DNA from: Druceiella hillmani
Taxonomy: Eukaryota; Arthropoda; Insecta; Lepidoptera; Hepialidae
Length of the DNA: 64,000 nucleotides
Direction: 5' to 3'
Assembly: GCA_039881145.1 (NCBI GenBank)
Contig: JAYKKI010000075.1
Coordinates: forward strand, 2,081,001 to 2,145,000
Under the pieces are notes generated by a model. It was not told where the DNA came from, did not search any database, and was given only the letters and a program-made list of their open reading frames with translations. Positions 1-13,200 of this stretch are shown piece by piece (positions within the stretch are counted from its first letter, which is position 1; every line of letters begins with the position of its first letter). The translations under genes and the position numbers were made by a program.

Positions 1-1218
1 ACTGTATTTTTTGGTGTAATTTTCTTTACACGATGGGAGGATAATTTACTTTCTTATTTTTTCCTACAGAGACAGAAAAGGCGTTGCATGACAAAGAGGG
101 TTAATTAACATTTAAGGCATTTCGCCAACAACTAAGGCCCAGATTTAATAACTTTTGACTCATACCCATGAAAATGTTGGGCAATGAAATAATCATGGCA
201 TGCAATGAAATATCTATTAGCTAGATTAAAAAATACCTATCTGCAGAAAATTTAATTGAACACTTGAAATTGCACAAAAAATGGAGTGTCGACTGTTAAG
301 GTCAAAATTTTATAAATTCATACACTAACCCAATGTGGGGTAATCGTTTCAGAATGAAATTAAAAAGTTTCATCAAGGAATGAAGTTTAAATTATTTTAA
401 ATACTTTTAATTTTTAAATAGCTTCCTTTTGTTATAAGAAGCTATCTGCTACACAAAATCGTTTACAATTTTTGTTTTTAAATATCTTTAAATTATAATG
501 TGTTTTACGGTCGTTTTAGAAATAAAATATTTACTTTAAGTATAGCAAATGTACTCGATTAGGGTTTTCATGTGCACTTCATGTTCTTCTTCACTTCTGA
601 GGAATTCTTTCAGACCAACTGAACACAATTATTTTTTTATATCCTAACTTTGTAAATTCAACATATACCTAGTAAAAATGATAGTTTGAACCCATAAAAC
701 AGAAAGACTGTCAGGAGTCAGATTTTGTGATAATCACCAATGTAGTAAATTTGGAAAAATAACTCCAAAATGTGTAGAGGATACAATTCCAGAATTATTG
801 TATGAAAAATAATTTTCATCGCTTTATCTAAGCGTGTGAGAGAATAAAGTTACATACGAACTCATTATTATTCTAATGATGATTTTTTTTAGTTTTAGAA
901 TACAATATATTTATAAATATATTTAAAACAAACTTATTTACAAAACCAACAAAATTAATAATATTCCTGATGAAACTTTTTATAATATCTCAAACAGGTT
1001 TGGCCAACGTCATTCGTACATAAATATATGTCCTAACACTAAGCGTTACTTAATATTATCAATTAATATTATATAATTTCTGTTAAAAGTTACAAATACA
1101 AATAAACTTAAAATATTTATAGGTACTCTCGCCCTTCTAATTGCAGCTGCCCTGAAAATAATCAAACTACACAAATAACAGAAAAATAAGAAAAAAATCT
1201 AAACACTTAATACTTATC
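1..1218. other. Gene-free AT-rich flank downstream of Ado
   Basis: No reading frame with recognisable protein similarity was found on either strand. The part nearest position 1218 must contain the 3' untranslated region of the minus-strand dioxygenase gene, but I could not pick a convincing polyadenylation signal. The remainder is AT-rich sequence without an obvious repeat. Confidence 0.5.
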
Positions 1219-2067
1219 TTACATCAACAACGGTCCCATATATGGCGCTTGATCACAGTAAAACGAATCCGGCACTTTTATTTCTTCTAGTTCCACTAAA
1301 TTCGTACGAATTTCATTACTTATTTTATAATACCTGCACAGTCGCGGCCCGACGTCCTTTATGTAGGTTTCGTAAGGCGGAGCCAAAACGTCGAAGAATG
1401 CCGCGGGAAACTCCAAAGCCTCAATTTCGTGAAAATTAGACTTCGTCGGAGTCAGAACACAGGTCGGAGAAATGGCGCTACAAACTTCATCTGAAGTTAT
1501 CTCAGCAAAAAATTTGTTATTCGTGCCGACAGAGTTGGGTTTCACTTGAGCACTCTTCGACACTTCGTCCGCGAGAGGATGTTTCGAATAGCTCTTCAGT
1601 CGTACAGCACCAGATATCACTTTCAATAAACCGTGCATATGCGGATGATCGTGTAGCGGCATTTTGAATCCTGGCTTTAAAATAAACATACTCAAATTCA
1701 CATCACCGTTTTGGAAGACTTCAATGTACGTACAAGGCGCTTTGCCCGGCTCCTTCCATAGGGTTGGATCGTTAAAATTAGGGTCAAGCCCAAGGTCGTC
1801 AGCCTTCAAATTGTCCATCAATGACTTTAATTTGGCCAAATTTTTTTGGAAATTCGCCGAATTGTCTCTAAAAGGCTCTGATTTAAACGTATAAAGGGCT
1901 TGCCTAAATGCAGCTACGAGCGGCGCCACAGGCATTATTGTTGAAGTTCCAGGATTATTATTTGCCATCTGTAGGCCAACACGTCCAATTCTACGAAAAG
2001 AACGAAGGCCTTTGCAAATAATTTTAAATCCTCTTTGAATTAATAATACTGATATGTCAACTGTCAT
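1219..2067 (-). CDS. Ado: 2-aminoethanethiol (cysteamine) dioxygenase / N-terminal cysteine dioxygenase, ADO family
   Basis: An uninterrupted 282-residue frame in a single exon. It resembles animal ADO, a cytosolic non-haem iron enzyme of the cupin fold that uses O2 to oxidise cysteamine and N-terminal cysteines of proteins, marking the latter for oxygen-dependent degradation. The cupin signature PLHDHPHMHGLLKV lies at about residues 137-150. By comparison with human ADO the iron ligands should be His139, His141 and His213 (in NFHEIEAL). The motif LAPPY (228-232) and the late CRYY (244-247) also match; C244/Y246 correspond to the human Cys-Tyr crosslink pair. The KLKSLMDNLKADDLGL segment (80-95) is the family's N-terminal helix. 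The protein is slightly longer than human ADO (270 residues). The first ATG gives a basic N-terminus; Met34 (MANNNPG) is an alternative start. No neighbour shares its function. The family call is secure; the start codon is less so. Confidence 0.93.
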   Translation of the reverse strand: MTVDISVLLIQRGFKIICKGLRSFRRIGRVGLQMANNNPGTSTIMPVAPLVAAFRQALYTFKSEPFRDNSANFQKNLAKLKSLMDNLKADDLGLDPNFNDPTLWKEPGKAPCTYIEVFQNGDVNLSMFILKPGFKMPLHDHPHMHGLLKVISGAVRLKSYSKHPLADEVSKSAQVKPNSVGTNNKFFAEITSDEVCSAISPTCVLTPTKSNFHEIEALEFPAAFFDVLAPPYETYIKDVGPRLCRYYKISNEIRTNLVELEEIKVPDSFYCDQAPYMGPLLM

Positions 2068-4353
2068 GGGGCTTCCGTTTGTTTCTTAATAAAGTACCAG
2101 ATGATGAATACTCTTGTGTGTCATGTATTGTATGCCAGTAACTGCTTATTATTCAAGTATTTGTAGTAAATTCGAAATTTAAGAATGTGAATTATACTCT
2201 TAAACAACTTTATAAGGCACGCTTCATATAATGTATTAATTAAAAGTAACCGTAGTAGGAGAAGAGTAGGACCTTTCGTACGGTCTTTAGATATTTTGTT
2301 TTTCTAACTTACTAAAATAGTAAATAGTTTGAAATTGACAGCTAACTAAAAGCACATATATTAATATTTCATGTCAAAAAGTTATTTCACAATATCTTAT
2401 ATAAATTATAAGTGATTTGTATTGAATCAAAATTCGAAATATGTACAAATTTACCATGCAGAAGTGCCCCCACAGCTATATGAATGTACCCATATACATG
2501 GTTCGTTATGGTATACCCCATATACGTTGGCTGGGGTGGTTCCGTACAAACTTTGAAAAAGACACAGATTTAGAAATTAAATTTAATAAACAATCGCAAT
2601 TGCTTCTAGAAATAAACTATATTCAGTAAAGTCGCTACATTTTCAAAAATTATAGAATATAATCTAATAACCTAAACAGTCTAAAATGATTTAATAATAG
2701 ACATGAACAAACGCAAAAAAAAAATTAAACTAAAGTATTAAGAAACTTTTTTTATGAAACAAAAATACTTAATTGATACGTAATATTCTCTTTAGTAAAT
2801 AATTTTGAAAATACTACTAAAACTTTTACCAATATTTGCGCAATAGATATTTTTTATATAATCATCTTACACTTGTCAGTCTTCATAGAAGTTAAATTAT
2901 ACCTATCACATTATCAATCATGATCTAGTTAGTAGTAATAATAGTTGTATTACACAGTTATCATTATAATCGAAACAAAAAAGTAAGCTCCTTATGAGGC
3001 ATTCATTCAACTCATTGTATTTTAAATTTACTTAAATCCGTTTAGAAAGTAAAAACGCTTGCAGTTCTAGCTGTTCATATTTGTGCATTATGCATGCATG
3101 CGTGGTACTATCAGTTTGATATCTGTAATATAAACGGTACGCACATCTGCAATCTGATGGGCTTCGCCATTAGTATACTATTGCTAGTGCTAAATTAACA
3201 GAATATTTCTCTGATCGCGCTATTTGCAACGTATATTTTTGCTAGCGTATTAGCGTTAGCACGGTTCATGAAATTGGGGCGCGTTTAGAGCTTAGCATGT
3301 TTTGTAAACATTTTTACGATTTGTATTACATGTAATATAAACATTGAATGACACTGGACAGTTCATTTCTGAGGTATTAAATGTACGTAATAGACATGGG
3401 TAACGCTGCGCTGCGTCGCGCAATTGCGCCAACTCAAATCACTGTGCCGGATGTGTTGACTAACGTCTTTGAAATGTATTGGCGTATAGCGCATCTAAGT
3501 TTAACATTATTAGGGAATCACTTGTTGTGGCCACTAATCTATATCCATATTTCATTTGGTTAGTTTAGCGACAATGTGAATTCACAACTTTTTTGTTTTT
3601 CATTAAAGAATATAGGTAAAAAATGAAGCATTAACCAAAAGTAGTGTAAACAAAGTGATTTGAAATAAGTTTCCATACAAAAGTGCCCTTTGCCAACGAA
3701 TTGACATAAAAAAATGAATCGATAGAAATTTTTGTATTTTATAACAAAGACGAATTGATATAAAAAATAATACGTCGTTCTTTATACACGTTCTTTCATT
3801 TAGAATACAAAAAACGGGACATTTACATTTTCGCTAAATTGAACTTATAGCTTTCATTTTTCCAAATTGCAAATTATAACTCGGTGAAATATAAAAGTGG
3901 TGCTTTAACTTGATAAAGACACTTCTTATTTACTCGTATATATTTATTGAAGGAGTCATCTATTTTCAAGATATGCGACTAAATGATGAACTTGTGTACC
4001 ATTTTGCTGTGCCATGGCGCAATTTTGAATTGACTCAAAGAGCCAGCGCATTGAGCTGAGCCTGAGTTGCTGTGTTGAAGCAAGGAATATTGCTGAATTA
4101 ACCCACTCTATCACGCAAGTAACGTGTCCAAACGTCTTTATCTTTGATTTTATGGCGTTCGTTCTCTTCACAGAGAACCTTTGCCAATGTCAAGTGTGGA
4201 AAAAAGGCTATGTAATACCGATTAAATCACATTTCGAATATCCATCATTGTTGCTTGTTAACAAACGAATAAACTATACAATAAAACAAAAATTAAGTAA
4301 GAAGTTGGCTACAATTAAAGAAAATTTAAAAAAATGATATTATAATATACAAG
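2068..4353. other. Intergenic, upstream of Ado, no gene seen
   Basis: The first few hundred bases must contain the Ado promoter because that gene reads leftward, but I see no clear TATA or initiator. Short open frames at 2441-2629, 3381-3563 and 3956-4171 have no recognisable domain and are treated as chance. The sequence is otherwise AT-rich. Confidence 0.45.
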
Positions 4354-7300
4354 AGAGTACAAAATAAATAAATACAAATATACAAACAAATATAAAAACA
4401 AAAATAAACAAGAATATAATTATGAAAGTTTCTATATTTTGAAGTCGTTCTTTTTTATGAACTGAATGATTATTGATCCTAAAAAGGGTTTGTTGACAAT
4501 AAATAAAAGTGATCTATGTCAATGAGCAATTGAATTTTACATTTTAATCATTTGTAAATAAACGTAGGAAATCTATTATTCAATGGACATGCAAAAGTGA
4601 GATGGTTTAGATCGCTTTCTCCAAGCTCACAGTCGTAATTTGGAGATTCTCTGATACGCAGCTTAAATAAGTGGATAGGAATAGACCCAAATGCATGCGA
4701 GACACCGCAAAGGTTTCTTTTCGAGAAATGGTAATTTTAAGAATCAAGGTTTTGCGGGTATAAATGATTGGATCTAGAAATATCCCGCACCCGTAATTTA
4801 GGATGATCTTTCCCACGCCCTCTGCCAGACAGATGTCATCCAGAAGCAAGTCATCAAGTTTTATTACCTACTATGTCACAGTGACCAGGGTTCCATGCAA
4901 GAACGACATCGTATCTCGATCTCTCCAAATCAAGCGTAAGTTGTTTGATCTGAAGCCACACTTCGAAAAAAAATGGATTAGAAGGCGGAAGTATGCTGAA
5001 TGAGCGGTGGTTGGAGAGTAAATTTTTAGTAGTTTTGGATGCATCTGTATATACTCACGTCCAATCCACCCAAAAAGAATTTAACAGCGAATTAGCATTT
5101 TTGGACTCCTTATCAACTCCAAAACACAAATTTATGTTTGGCCTGTGAAATACCGAGTCAAATGGGAAACTATAGAGACGAAGATAAGAATTTGGGTAAA
5201 CGGGGTTAGAGAGGGATTTCAATCTTTGGTAGCTACCGATAAGAAGAGGTCGGGACTTAGAACGCCAAAAAGGAGCATGCTCAATAAACCTAAAGAGGAG
5301 GGTAAGTTTTGGAAAAATGAAGTGAGTAGAAAACCTAGCTGCCTTCAGTAGATAACGATCAGCTAGGTATTGTCGCCGGAGGTTTAAAGGAGGAGCAGCA
5401 CATTCTACTTGTAGGGCATTTATGGGACTAGATTTCATAGCACCCGCTATGATCCTCAGTGCTTGAGACTGAATGCGGGTCAATTTAGTGACAATGGATT
5501 TGAAAACCATAGTCTAGATGACTGCGGACAAGAGCATTATATATTAACTTTAATGTGGTAGGGTGTAGCCACCACACTTCAGAAAGTGCGCGGAGAATGT
5601 TCATATTAGCCTGGCATTGGGAGATGGCATATTCAATGTGAATGTTCCAGGAAATTTTGAGTCTAGGAACATATCTAAGAATTGATATTGGAAAGAACAG
5701 GTACCGAGGAGGAATTATAAGAAATAGATAACGGTGAAGTAATTCCACTTCACGAGAAGACCCCCACAGCGCTTTTGGAAGTGGATAAACCTATACCATG
5801 AGAGTTAATGCATTTTTTTATGTTAACTAGGACAGAGTTCAAAGTATTTTCGGCAACCATTAATGACTTATCAGATAAATATAAAAGCAGATCATTAGCG
5901 TATTGCGAAACATGACAGAAGGGATTTACTGTCTAGTGAAAATTAAGAAAGGAAATTTGTAATCTTGATTGGAATTCCAAGATTATGAAGAAGTTTCTTG
6001 AGGATTGTAAGTTTTGCGTTATCGTAGGCTGAAGAAATATCTCAAAACGCAGCAACTAGGAACTCTTACCGAAATAAGGGAAGTCTGATGTTAGTGGTTG
6101 GGACGCTGAGATAGTCCATCATACTTTTAGCTCTTTTGAAGCCAAATTGGTTGCTTGGAAAAATGGAATGGTGTTCTGTAAACCACTCCAAACGATTCTT
6201 AATTAGATGTTCCGTAATGTTCGCTGAAACATGAGAAAGGGCCATAGGTCTGTAGGATGAACCTACATTGGGATCTTTATAAGGTTTGAGAATGGGAATT
6301 ATTATTTGAGTTTTCCATATCTTTGGAATATAACCTGATTTGGTAATGAGGAATAGAAGATATCAACGGATATTCATTGAATATGACATTCTGTCAATAC
6401 TGGGGGAATAATCATTAAGATGCTGCAAGGTGAAATCCAATTCATTAATGGAGAAATCTTCTTCTAAAAATGATTTGCACTGGTAAAGTTATATCTGAAA
6501 GGTAATTCATCTAAATGTGGGACTGATGGTGGAGCAACCTTATTTAAAAATTAATCTACTCAATTCCCATGTATGGATTTGGGAAGATCAGGCTGAAAAA
6601 TAGACCGAAAGCGTTTTATATTAGACTAGACGACACGAGAGAAAGTAAAAGGAGAGAGGAACTAACAGAATTTCTTCCAGCCTTTCCTCTTTTTTAAGGA
6701 GAATTCGTTTAGTCTGTGCTTGGGTCTTTCGAAACAAGAGGAAGTTTGCTTCCGACATTTCAGATTTATATACAACTTCAGCCTCTTTGCGGAAAGTCTC
6801 CGTCCCACCAGGGGGGAGAGGATCTGTAGTGGTGGTTAAATCCCTTAAGTGCGGTAAAGTTCCGAGCGGATAGGTCTATAGCCCTTGCAAATTGGTCATA
6901 GCAAGACGGAGGGAATCCACTTTGACATTGAGGAAAGTGCGGAATCCAACCCAATCTGCCCTGTGTAGGTTGTATTTTTGAAGAGGAGGAATTTTTTCAA
7001 TATTTAAATTTAAACAAAGGAAAGAAATCAGAATGGGGAAATGATTACTTCCAAAAGACTCTGATAGAATATTCCAGGAAGCTAAAGATGTAAAGTATGA
7101 GGAGTAAAGAAATATCTCTATTGATCTCGGGTTCTAAAATGGGACAGGAACTCTTGTTGGAGAACCATCATTCAGTAAACACAGGCCAAAATCGTTCTGG
7201 AGTTCCATCGAGGAGACCCCAAGAGGGTTGCTTCGGGTGGAACCCACTGAAGTGAGGATCCGGAATTGGGCTGGGGTTCTTTTCTTTGAACGTGGACAAT

Positions 7301-7420
7301 GAAAGGTCTAACGTCGCCAGAGATATATAAACGACCCTCAAAAGAATTCGGAAGGCGGGATGAAGGGGATGAAGTCGGGGTTGATGGAAGTAAATTAGAA
7401 TTTTATTGGATTGATTTGAA
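4354..7420 (-). mobile_element. Decayed non-LTR retrotransposon (jockey/CR1-like LINE), minus strand
   Basis: Read on the minus strand, this relic keeps LINE ORF2 landmarks in order, broken by many stops and frameshifts. An endonuclease remnant with NDGSPTR lies near 7150-7180. A reverse-transcriptase start, GYIPKIWKTQIIIPILKP followed by SSYRPMAL, is near 6245-6345. A first catalytic block, DISSAYDNA, is near 6010-6045. The metal-binding box reads YANDL instead of YADDL near 5890-5910. The connection segment ALRIIAGAMKSSPINALQVE is near 5410-5470, followed by an RNase H-like region down to about 4990. The terminal zinc-knuckle-like segment (about 4580-4650) and 3' tail align with the fragment at 49025-49436, which sets the 3' end near 4354. 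The 5' end, near 7420, is only approximate and probably truncated. The element cannot encode functional enzymes. Confidence 0.85.
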
Positions 7421-9126
7421 AAACTAAATGAAAATAGATTTAAAATATAAATAACACAAATAATAGATAAGTTATTGCAATAAAATAGAGTGATTACCAC
7501 GAAAATAATAACGAATTAACAAGGCAATATGTAAAATTAAATAGATACGTCGAAATACTTCATAAATATTGTATTTGACTGTTAAAAGCACATAAACGAA
7601 TCATATGAAAACTTTGGCAGTTGTATTTGTAATTTGTATTTCTTTGAAATCATGAATATAAAAAGGACAAGAAACTGGGTAATATTCAAATGGTTGATAA
7701 TAAAAAATAATTAGGTTTAACAACTTTTCATCGATTTATGTTCTTTTTTACGGATTTAATTTTCGCGCAAAATTCATATGTTTAACGTAATTACTTTGCC
7801 GCTTTCGAAGAGGACCTTGCCGCTTTCGGAGAGTCAATGCCTGTCCTCGACGCGCTAGTATATGTTTATATTTTAAATGTGTTTTTAAATTCATTACAGA
7901 CCATTCATAAGAAAATGTTTTTATACAGGTTTATGGCACGCTCATCAGAGGTACATTCGTAAAAGTTTTATAAGTAAGATGTATACCCTTGACGAGTTTA
8001 AACAATATCACCAAAAATAATTAATAGAAATCTATGGGAACTATAAGTATAAAAAATTAAAACACAAACAAAATATAAACACAAAAATTAAAATTATAAA
8101 TAATTGTCTGTGTACAACTATTAAAACACTATATATTATATTAGAAAACTTTCTTTTAATCTAAATATATTTAATTACGATTCATTTACAACGTTAATCG
8201 TATAAAGTAAATGCGTCTCTCATAACAATAACACAAGATTTTTTACATCGAGAATTATGTTCTTAATGAATTAATCGATTAATATATAAACAGTATTTAG
8301 CAGTTATAGCAGCCTGAAATAATATGCCGCAAGCGGCTTTCTACATGGTACAAATACTGTAGCGGCCGCTAAAAATAAGTCTGCTAACAATGTATCGGTT
8401 ATTTTGCATCTACAGTTAATACTGCATTAAGCATTAGCAAATTAGCATTAGTTGCCAAATGTCAATAACATGCTAATACATATTTTGTAAGTACTATTTA
8501 GCATTAGCATGCTAAATAATATTTTCGCCACCCTTAGTAAATTCTCAACATACAGCCAAGGTATCTACTTCACAAAATTGGCACATTGGACATTAAATTG
8601 TCTAAAAGATTTAAATATATAGCAAAACTCCTGGTATTGGATTTAGTTATTTGAAAAGTAACAGTTAATTCCAAAGTGGTCTCTAGGGAAATCTATTCAT
8701 TGCCAATAACCAATTAAAGAATTTTCGTCAGTAATTTTCATTGTTGTTCTCCCGCAGGTTATCACCAATAAAATGTTCCTGTTAACATTCAAATATAAAT
8801 TATTATACTTACTTATACACTTGTCCTGCTTTGGGTGATCGACAAAATACAATAACTACACATATCTCTATCGACAAAACACTATAACTACACATACCGC
8901 TTTCGTGAGGTGGTATATATAATTTTCCTTTTACCACAATTAAAATTGTCTATGATACTTCATGTCAAAAGAGAACGGATGCCATATAGTAAAAAAATAA
9001 TAAATACTCTATAGCACTTGGTTTTAGTGTCACCATAAAAAGTCAGCTGTTCAGTACATTTTGCAGGCAAATGTCAACATAGTAATTGTTTATAAAACCA
9101 ATTGTTTACTGTTCAATTTATTGCAG
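7421..9126. other. Region upstream of the Xpr1 coding start
   Basis: No protein-coding similarity was found. It should contain the Xpr1 promoter and first noncoding exon, but neither can be placed. Around 8430-8515 the words AGCATTAGC, TTAGCAT and GCTAA recur in both orientations, giving a locally repetitive patch of unknown origin. Confidence 0.4.
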
Positions 9127-9169
9127 CAGAAGTTGTGCTGCGGAGCACTCCGTACGCTCATCTCCTAAG
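9127..9169 (+). other. Xpr1: Probable 5' untranslated part of the first coding exon of Xpr1
   Basis: The 43 bases before the Xpr1 ATG are much richer in GC than the sequence to their left. They follow a good acceptor (TTTATTGCAG ending at 9126). This suggests a noncoding first exon further upstream joined here by a 5'UTR intron. No transcript evidence is available. Confidence 0.4.
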
Positions 9170-9238
9170 ATGAAGTTCGCCGAGCATCTCAGCGCGCACA
9201 TTACGCCAGAATGGCGAAAACAATATATCAATTATGAA
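9170..9238 (+). CDS. Xpr1: Xpr1 exon 1 (coding part)
   Basis: Codes residues 1-23, the start of the SPX domain, ending YINYE. The donor is GTAAGT at 9239, phase 0. The ATG is fixed by the near-universal family start MKFAEHL. Confidence 0.93.
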
Positions 9239-10110
9239 GTAAGTTATATTGAATCCTTGAATAAAATTTGTTCGGTTACCAATTATGATTTGTATTTGTG
9301 GTGACATTTCATAATTTTTTTTATTATCAATTTCGATCCACTTTTATACTCACATTTGATATTAGTTCAAAGTGTAGCTTTATTTCTTCAGATTTGGATT
9401 TAATACTTGTTTCCCAAGTTTTTAAGTCTGGGAATTTTTTATATTAGAGATAATAGTTTTATTTAGTCTTCTACGATTCTATAACTTATCTAGTTTTCTA
9501 TCCTAAAATAATTACTAAATGACAGCAATTTATAGGTATTTATACAAAGATTTTCTAGAGAGAAAAAAATCTTCCGATGTAACACAGCTTTCAACAACTA
9601 CAGGTTAAGTGGAGTAGCATAGGGTGTTTCGCGATTGACTAGCCTATGTATTTGCTTAATGGACCATGATTAGGTTATCTCAAGCAAACAATAAACAACA
9701 TAAATTTGAAAATAAACAACACTTAATAGTTATATCATATTCATACTCTGACAATTGTTACTACTATTTATGTATATATATTACTACATACTTTGTCATA
9801 TTGCACAGAACGTAAATTTAATTAGTTTTTGTAATTATAAATTATTTTCAAAATTTATTTATTCCATTTAGTCTAAGTTATTTCCTTAAAGCTCCCATGA
9901 AGATTATTTAGTTGCCAATAAAAGGGAAAAACAAAAAAGGCACATAGAAATTTTAAAAAGTATTGGCAAAGCATAAAACAGATTTGCATGTTATGATTTG
10001 TACAAGGATTAATATGTTCAAAATATATTTATAGGCCATTGTGGTATTAATATTCACATATTACTCTTAAGTTAAATATTAAAAGAAAATTGAAGAAGTC
10101 CAAGTAAAGA

Positions 10111-10147
<37 letters not shown>

Positions 10148-10208
10148 GTATATATATATGTATATATATATGTATATATATATGTATATATATATGTATA
10201 TATATATG

Positions 10209-10277
<69 letters not shown>

Positions 10278-13200
10278 AAGTGTTTGAAAAAGTTATTAAT
10301 CATATATTAAGAAACACTCAAAGACAAAAATGTTTTATCAAAGTTATTCAGTTTCTTGACATTCTACATTTGTTAAATTTCCCTAAATTATTCTCTTTCT
10401 ACTTTCTGAAACTAAAAATGTTGATTTAACCCATTTTATGAACTTATTTTCAGTAAAATCTAACAAATTATTGAATGATATCGTCTACACAGGCAAAGCT
10501 TTAGGTATAAGAATGTATTGTATAATTACATACATAACAATTTGTAATGTTTACTTTTCGGTTATGTTGATTATTTCAAAATTTGAACCTTTTTTGGATT
10601 AATACGAATTTATTCAACTATACAAATATGATCTGTTCTTATTCCTCTTTCTGGAAGAGGGATAAGAACAGAACCATTTTTCTTAACTTCTGAGGTATGT
10701 TAGTAAAATATAGAAAAGGTGCATTTTCATACTTTGTTGTATTTAATATATTAGTTTGGAACAAATTTTTTAATGTAGGAAATAATTATTAATCAGAGGT
10801 GTAGACAGTATGGAGTATAAACCAGAAGATCGGAATTAATGGTGATAATTTATTTCTAACAGCCAAAGACATATAAGGTTTTGCCTTATTATAATGTAAA
10901 ACAACACTACATCTGTTTCACTAACTCTTATTGATAACTGTTCTTCATTGAATTAATTGTTTCACAGTACAAATATAAAATTTTGTTACAAAAATGTTTC
11001 TCTTTATTAAAGTAATAAAAATATAAAAGTATTAGATATCTAAAATTTAAAGTATGGGATGAAAACAAATTTTCTCTGAACTTTCTCTTATAGCATTTTT
11101 TCAGTTTCCATTGATATGTAAAAAAACTGTGTCATTTGAAAAATTACAGGAAACAAAATTTTATCCAACATTTTTAATTAAAGGTTTTCATTTGAAAATA
11201 GTTATGATCGTGTTTATATCTTATCACAAAGAATATCTTATTTGGCTAGTTTTCTTTGAATAAGTTTGCTATATTCAATATGGTAAGAAAATCATTTTAA
11301 TATTAAGTGCTTATAGACGACTATAATGTATAGATTAAAGCTTATTAAGTAACATGACTATGTAAAGTCATTTACTTTAAATAGTATTTGATTGGTACTT
11401 CATTTCTTAAATACACATTTGATATTTACATTGTGTTGTTGAAACTTTGGAATTAAAATACACTTATCGTTTAGTGGAAATATTATGTCTCATTTGACCT
11501 CTCTCATTGAAAAGTCTGCCTACTTATAAAAATTTATACAATATTTTTTTTACATCAAATTTACCATTTTATTTTTCAGTCATTCTTGACCTGAAAATCA
11601 TTATATATACATTGTGATAAAATTTCCTGTGTTAATATTTCAATATAATGATAATAACAACTTGTTTTAAAGGAAATGAAAGCCATGCTTTACCAGGCGA
11701 CAGAGGAAGCACCGTCTGCAGAAAATGTTGAACCAGAAGTGTTATCAAGACATTTTGCGCACTTTGATGAGAGTTTTTTTCATTACTGTGACCAAGAACT
11801 GAAGAAAATAAATACTTTCTATTCAGGTGAGCGTGATCGGTCGGTCAGGTCCTTTTTATAATTTTTATTTGTCAGTCATAAACCTAAAGCGACCTATAAT
11901 AATTGTCTTACTGCTATAATATAAATTTTCTTTGTTGTGTAAGTTTCTTTGTACTTATATAACTTGAACATTGTTAAGATTATCAATGAGATTTTATAGG
12001 TTGTGTACATTTGTGATTACTTTGTTATACTGAAGAGAAAACTCAGGATTCTGTAAATTTTGTAAATTCTCATCAATTTTGTAAACTCTGAAATTAGTGT
12101 AAATTCTCTACACCTTTATTTCTAATTTAATATAAAATTACGATCAGACCTTTGAATTTTGTACACTATTGTTTGTACTATCATATAGAATTATTGGATA
12201 ACTGCATTCCTCTTGAATCCGTTAAACAGCAGTAGGTTTATTTAGGAAGGCTACTATTTGTATCGATTCTGCAAATAAGAGTGGCAGTTATTTTTCTGTT
12301 ATGCATGCTTATTGGCAAAACCAACTCGTACAACAATGTTTTCTCCATTTCAATACTATATTAAAATTAGCTTTTATTATAATATAGGAAATACTTTTAA
12401 ATATTTATCTTGATATATTTTATATTATCTTGTTTTAATGCATTTGCATAATATGCATAATACTTTTTAATATTTATCTTGTTTGAATGCATTTGCATAA
12501 TATGCATAATACTTTTTAATATTTATCTTGTTTGAATGCATTTGCATAATATGCATAATACTTTTTAATATTTATCTTGTTTGAATGCATTTGAATCAAG
12601 TGCGATAATGGACTAGGCAATTACAAAAAACATGACAAAGGTAAAAATTTTGTTGGTGGTAAAATTTTTTATGGTCATGTTACACAAATAAAAGAAAAAG
12701 TCTTTATTTCAAGAGTTTTATTTTTTCCAAGAGGTATTGATTCAAATTTCAGATAAATATGATTAAATATTATTATAATAAAATAAGTATGTTGAAAGAC
12801 CTATTGTATTATTATTTAGTAAGTACAATTAATACTGAGATGCAGTGGGTAACTAAAATGCGCAACGGTAGTATAAATAAGAGTTTCCGGCACATGCAAA
12901 CAGTCTTGTGTCAATATTGACTGCATTTAGCTGACCTTGTATTATATATGGTAAGAATGATGAATAAAGTAAATCCAGATTTGCTTCGTGGTATAATGTT
13001 GGGGGAGAACAAAAATATGCATTACATTCAACTCAAATATTTATAGAGCAAATTGTTTGCTTGTATAGACGAAAACTAAGCGGCCGTTATTTGTTTTAAC
13101 AACATTTTCAAATACCTACTCATTACTGAGCTATAAACTTTGAATAAGAATTGCAGGGGAACTTATTGCTTTATGGCTAGTTTTCATTAGTCAACCAAGC

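Noticed and set aside
3381..3563. 60-residue plus-strand frame in the Ado upstream region
   Set aside because: No domain and no neighbouring exons; too short to support.
10079..10303. 74-residue Tyr-Ile repeat protein
   Set aside because: Direct translation of a (TA)n tract; not a gene.
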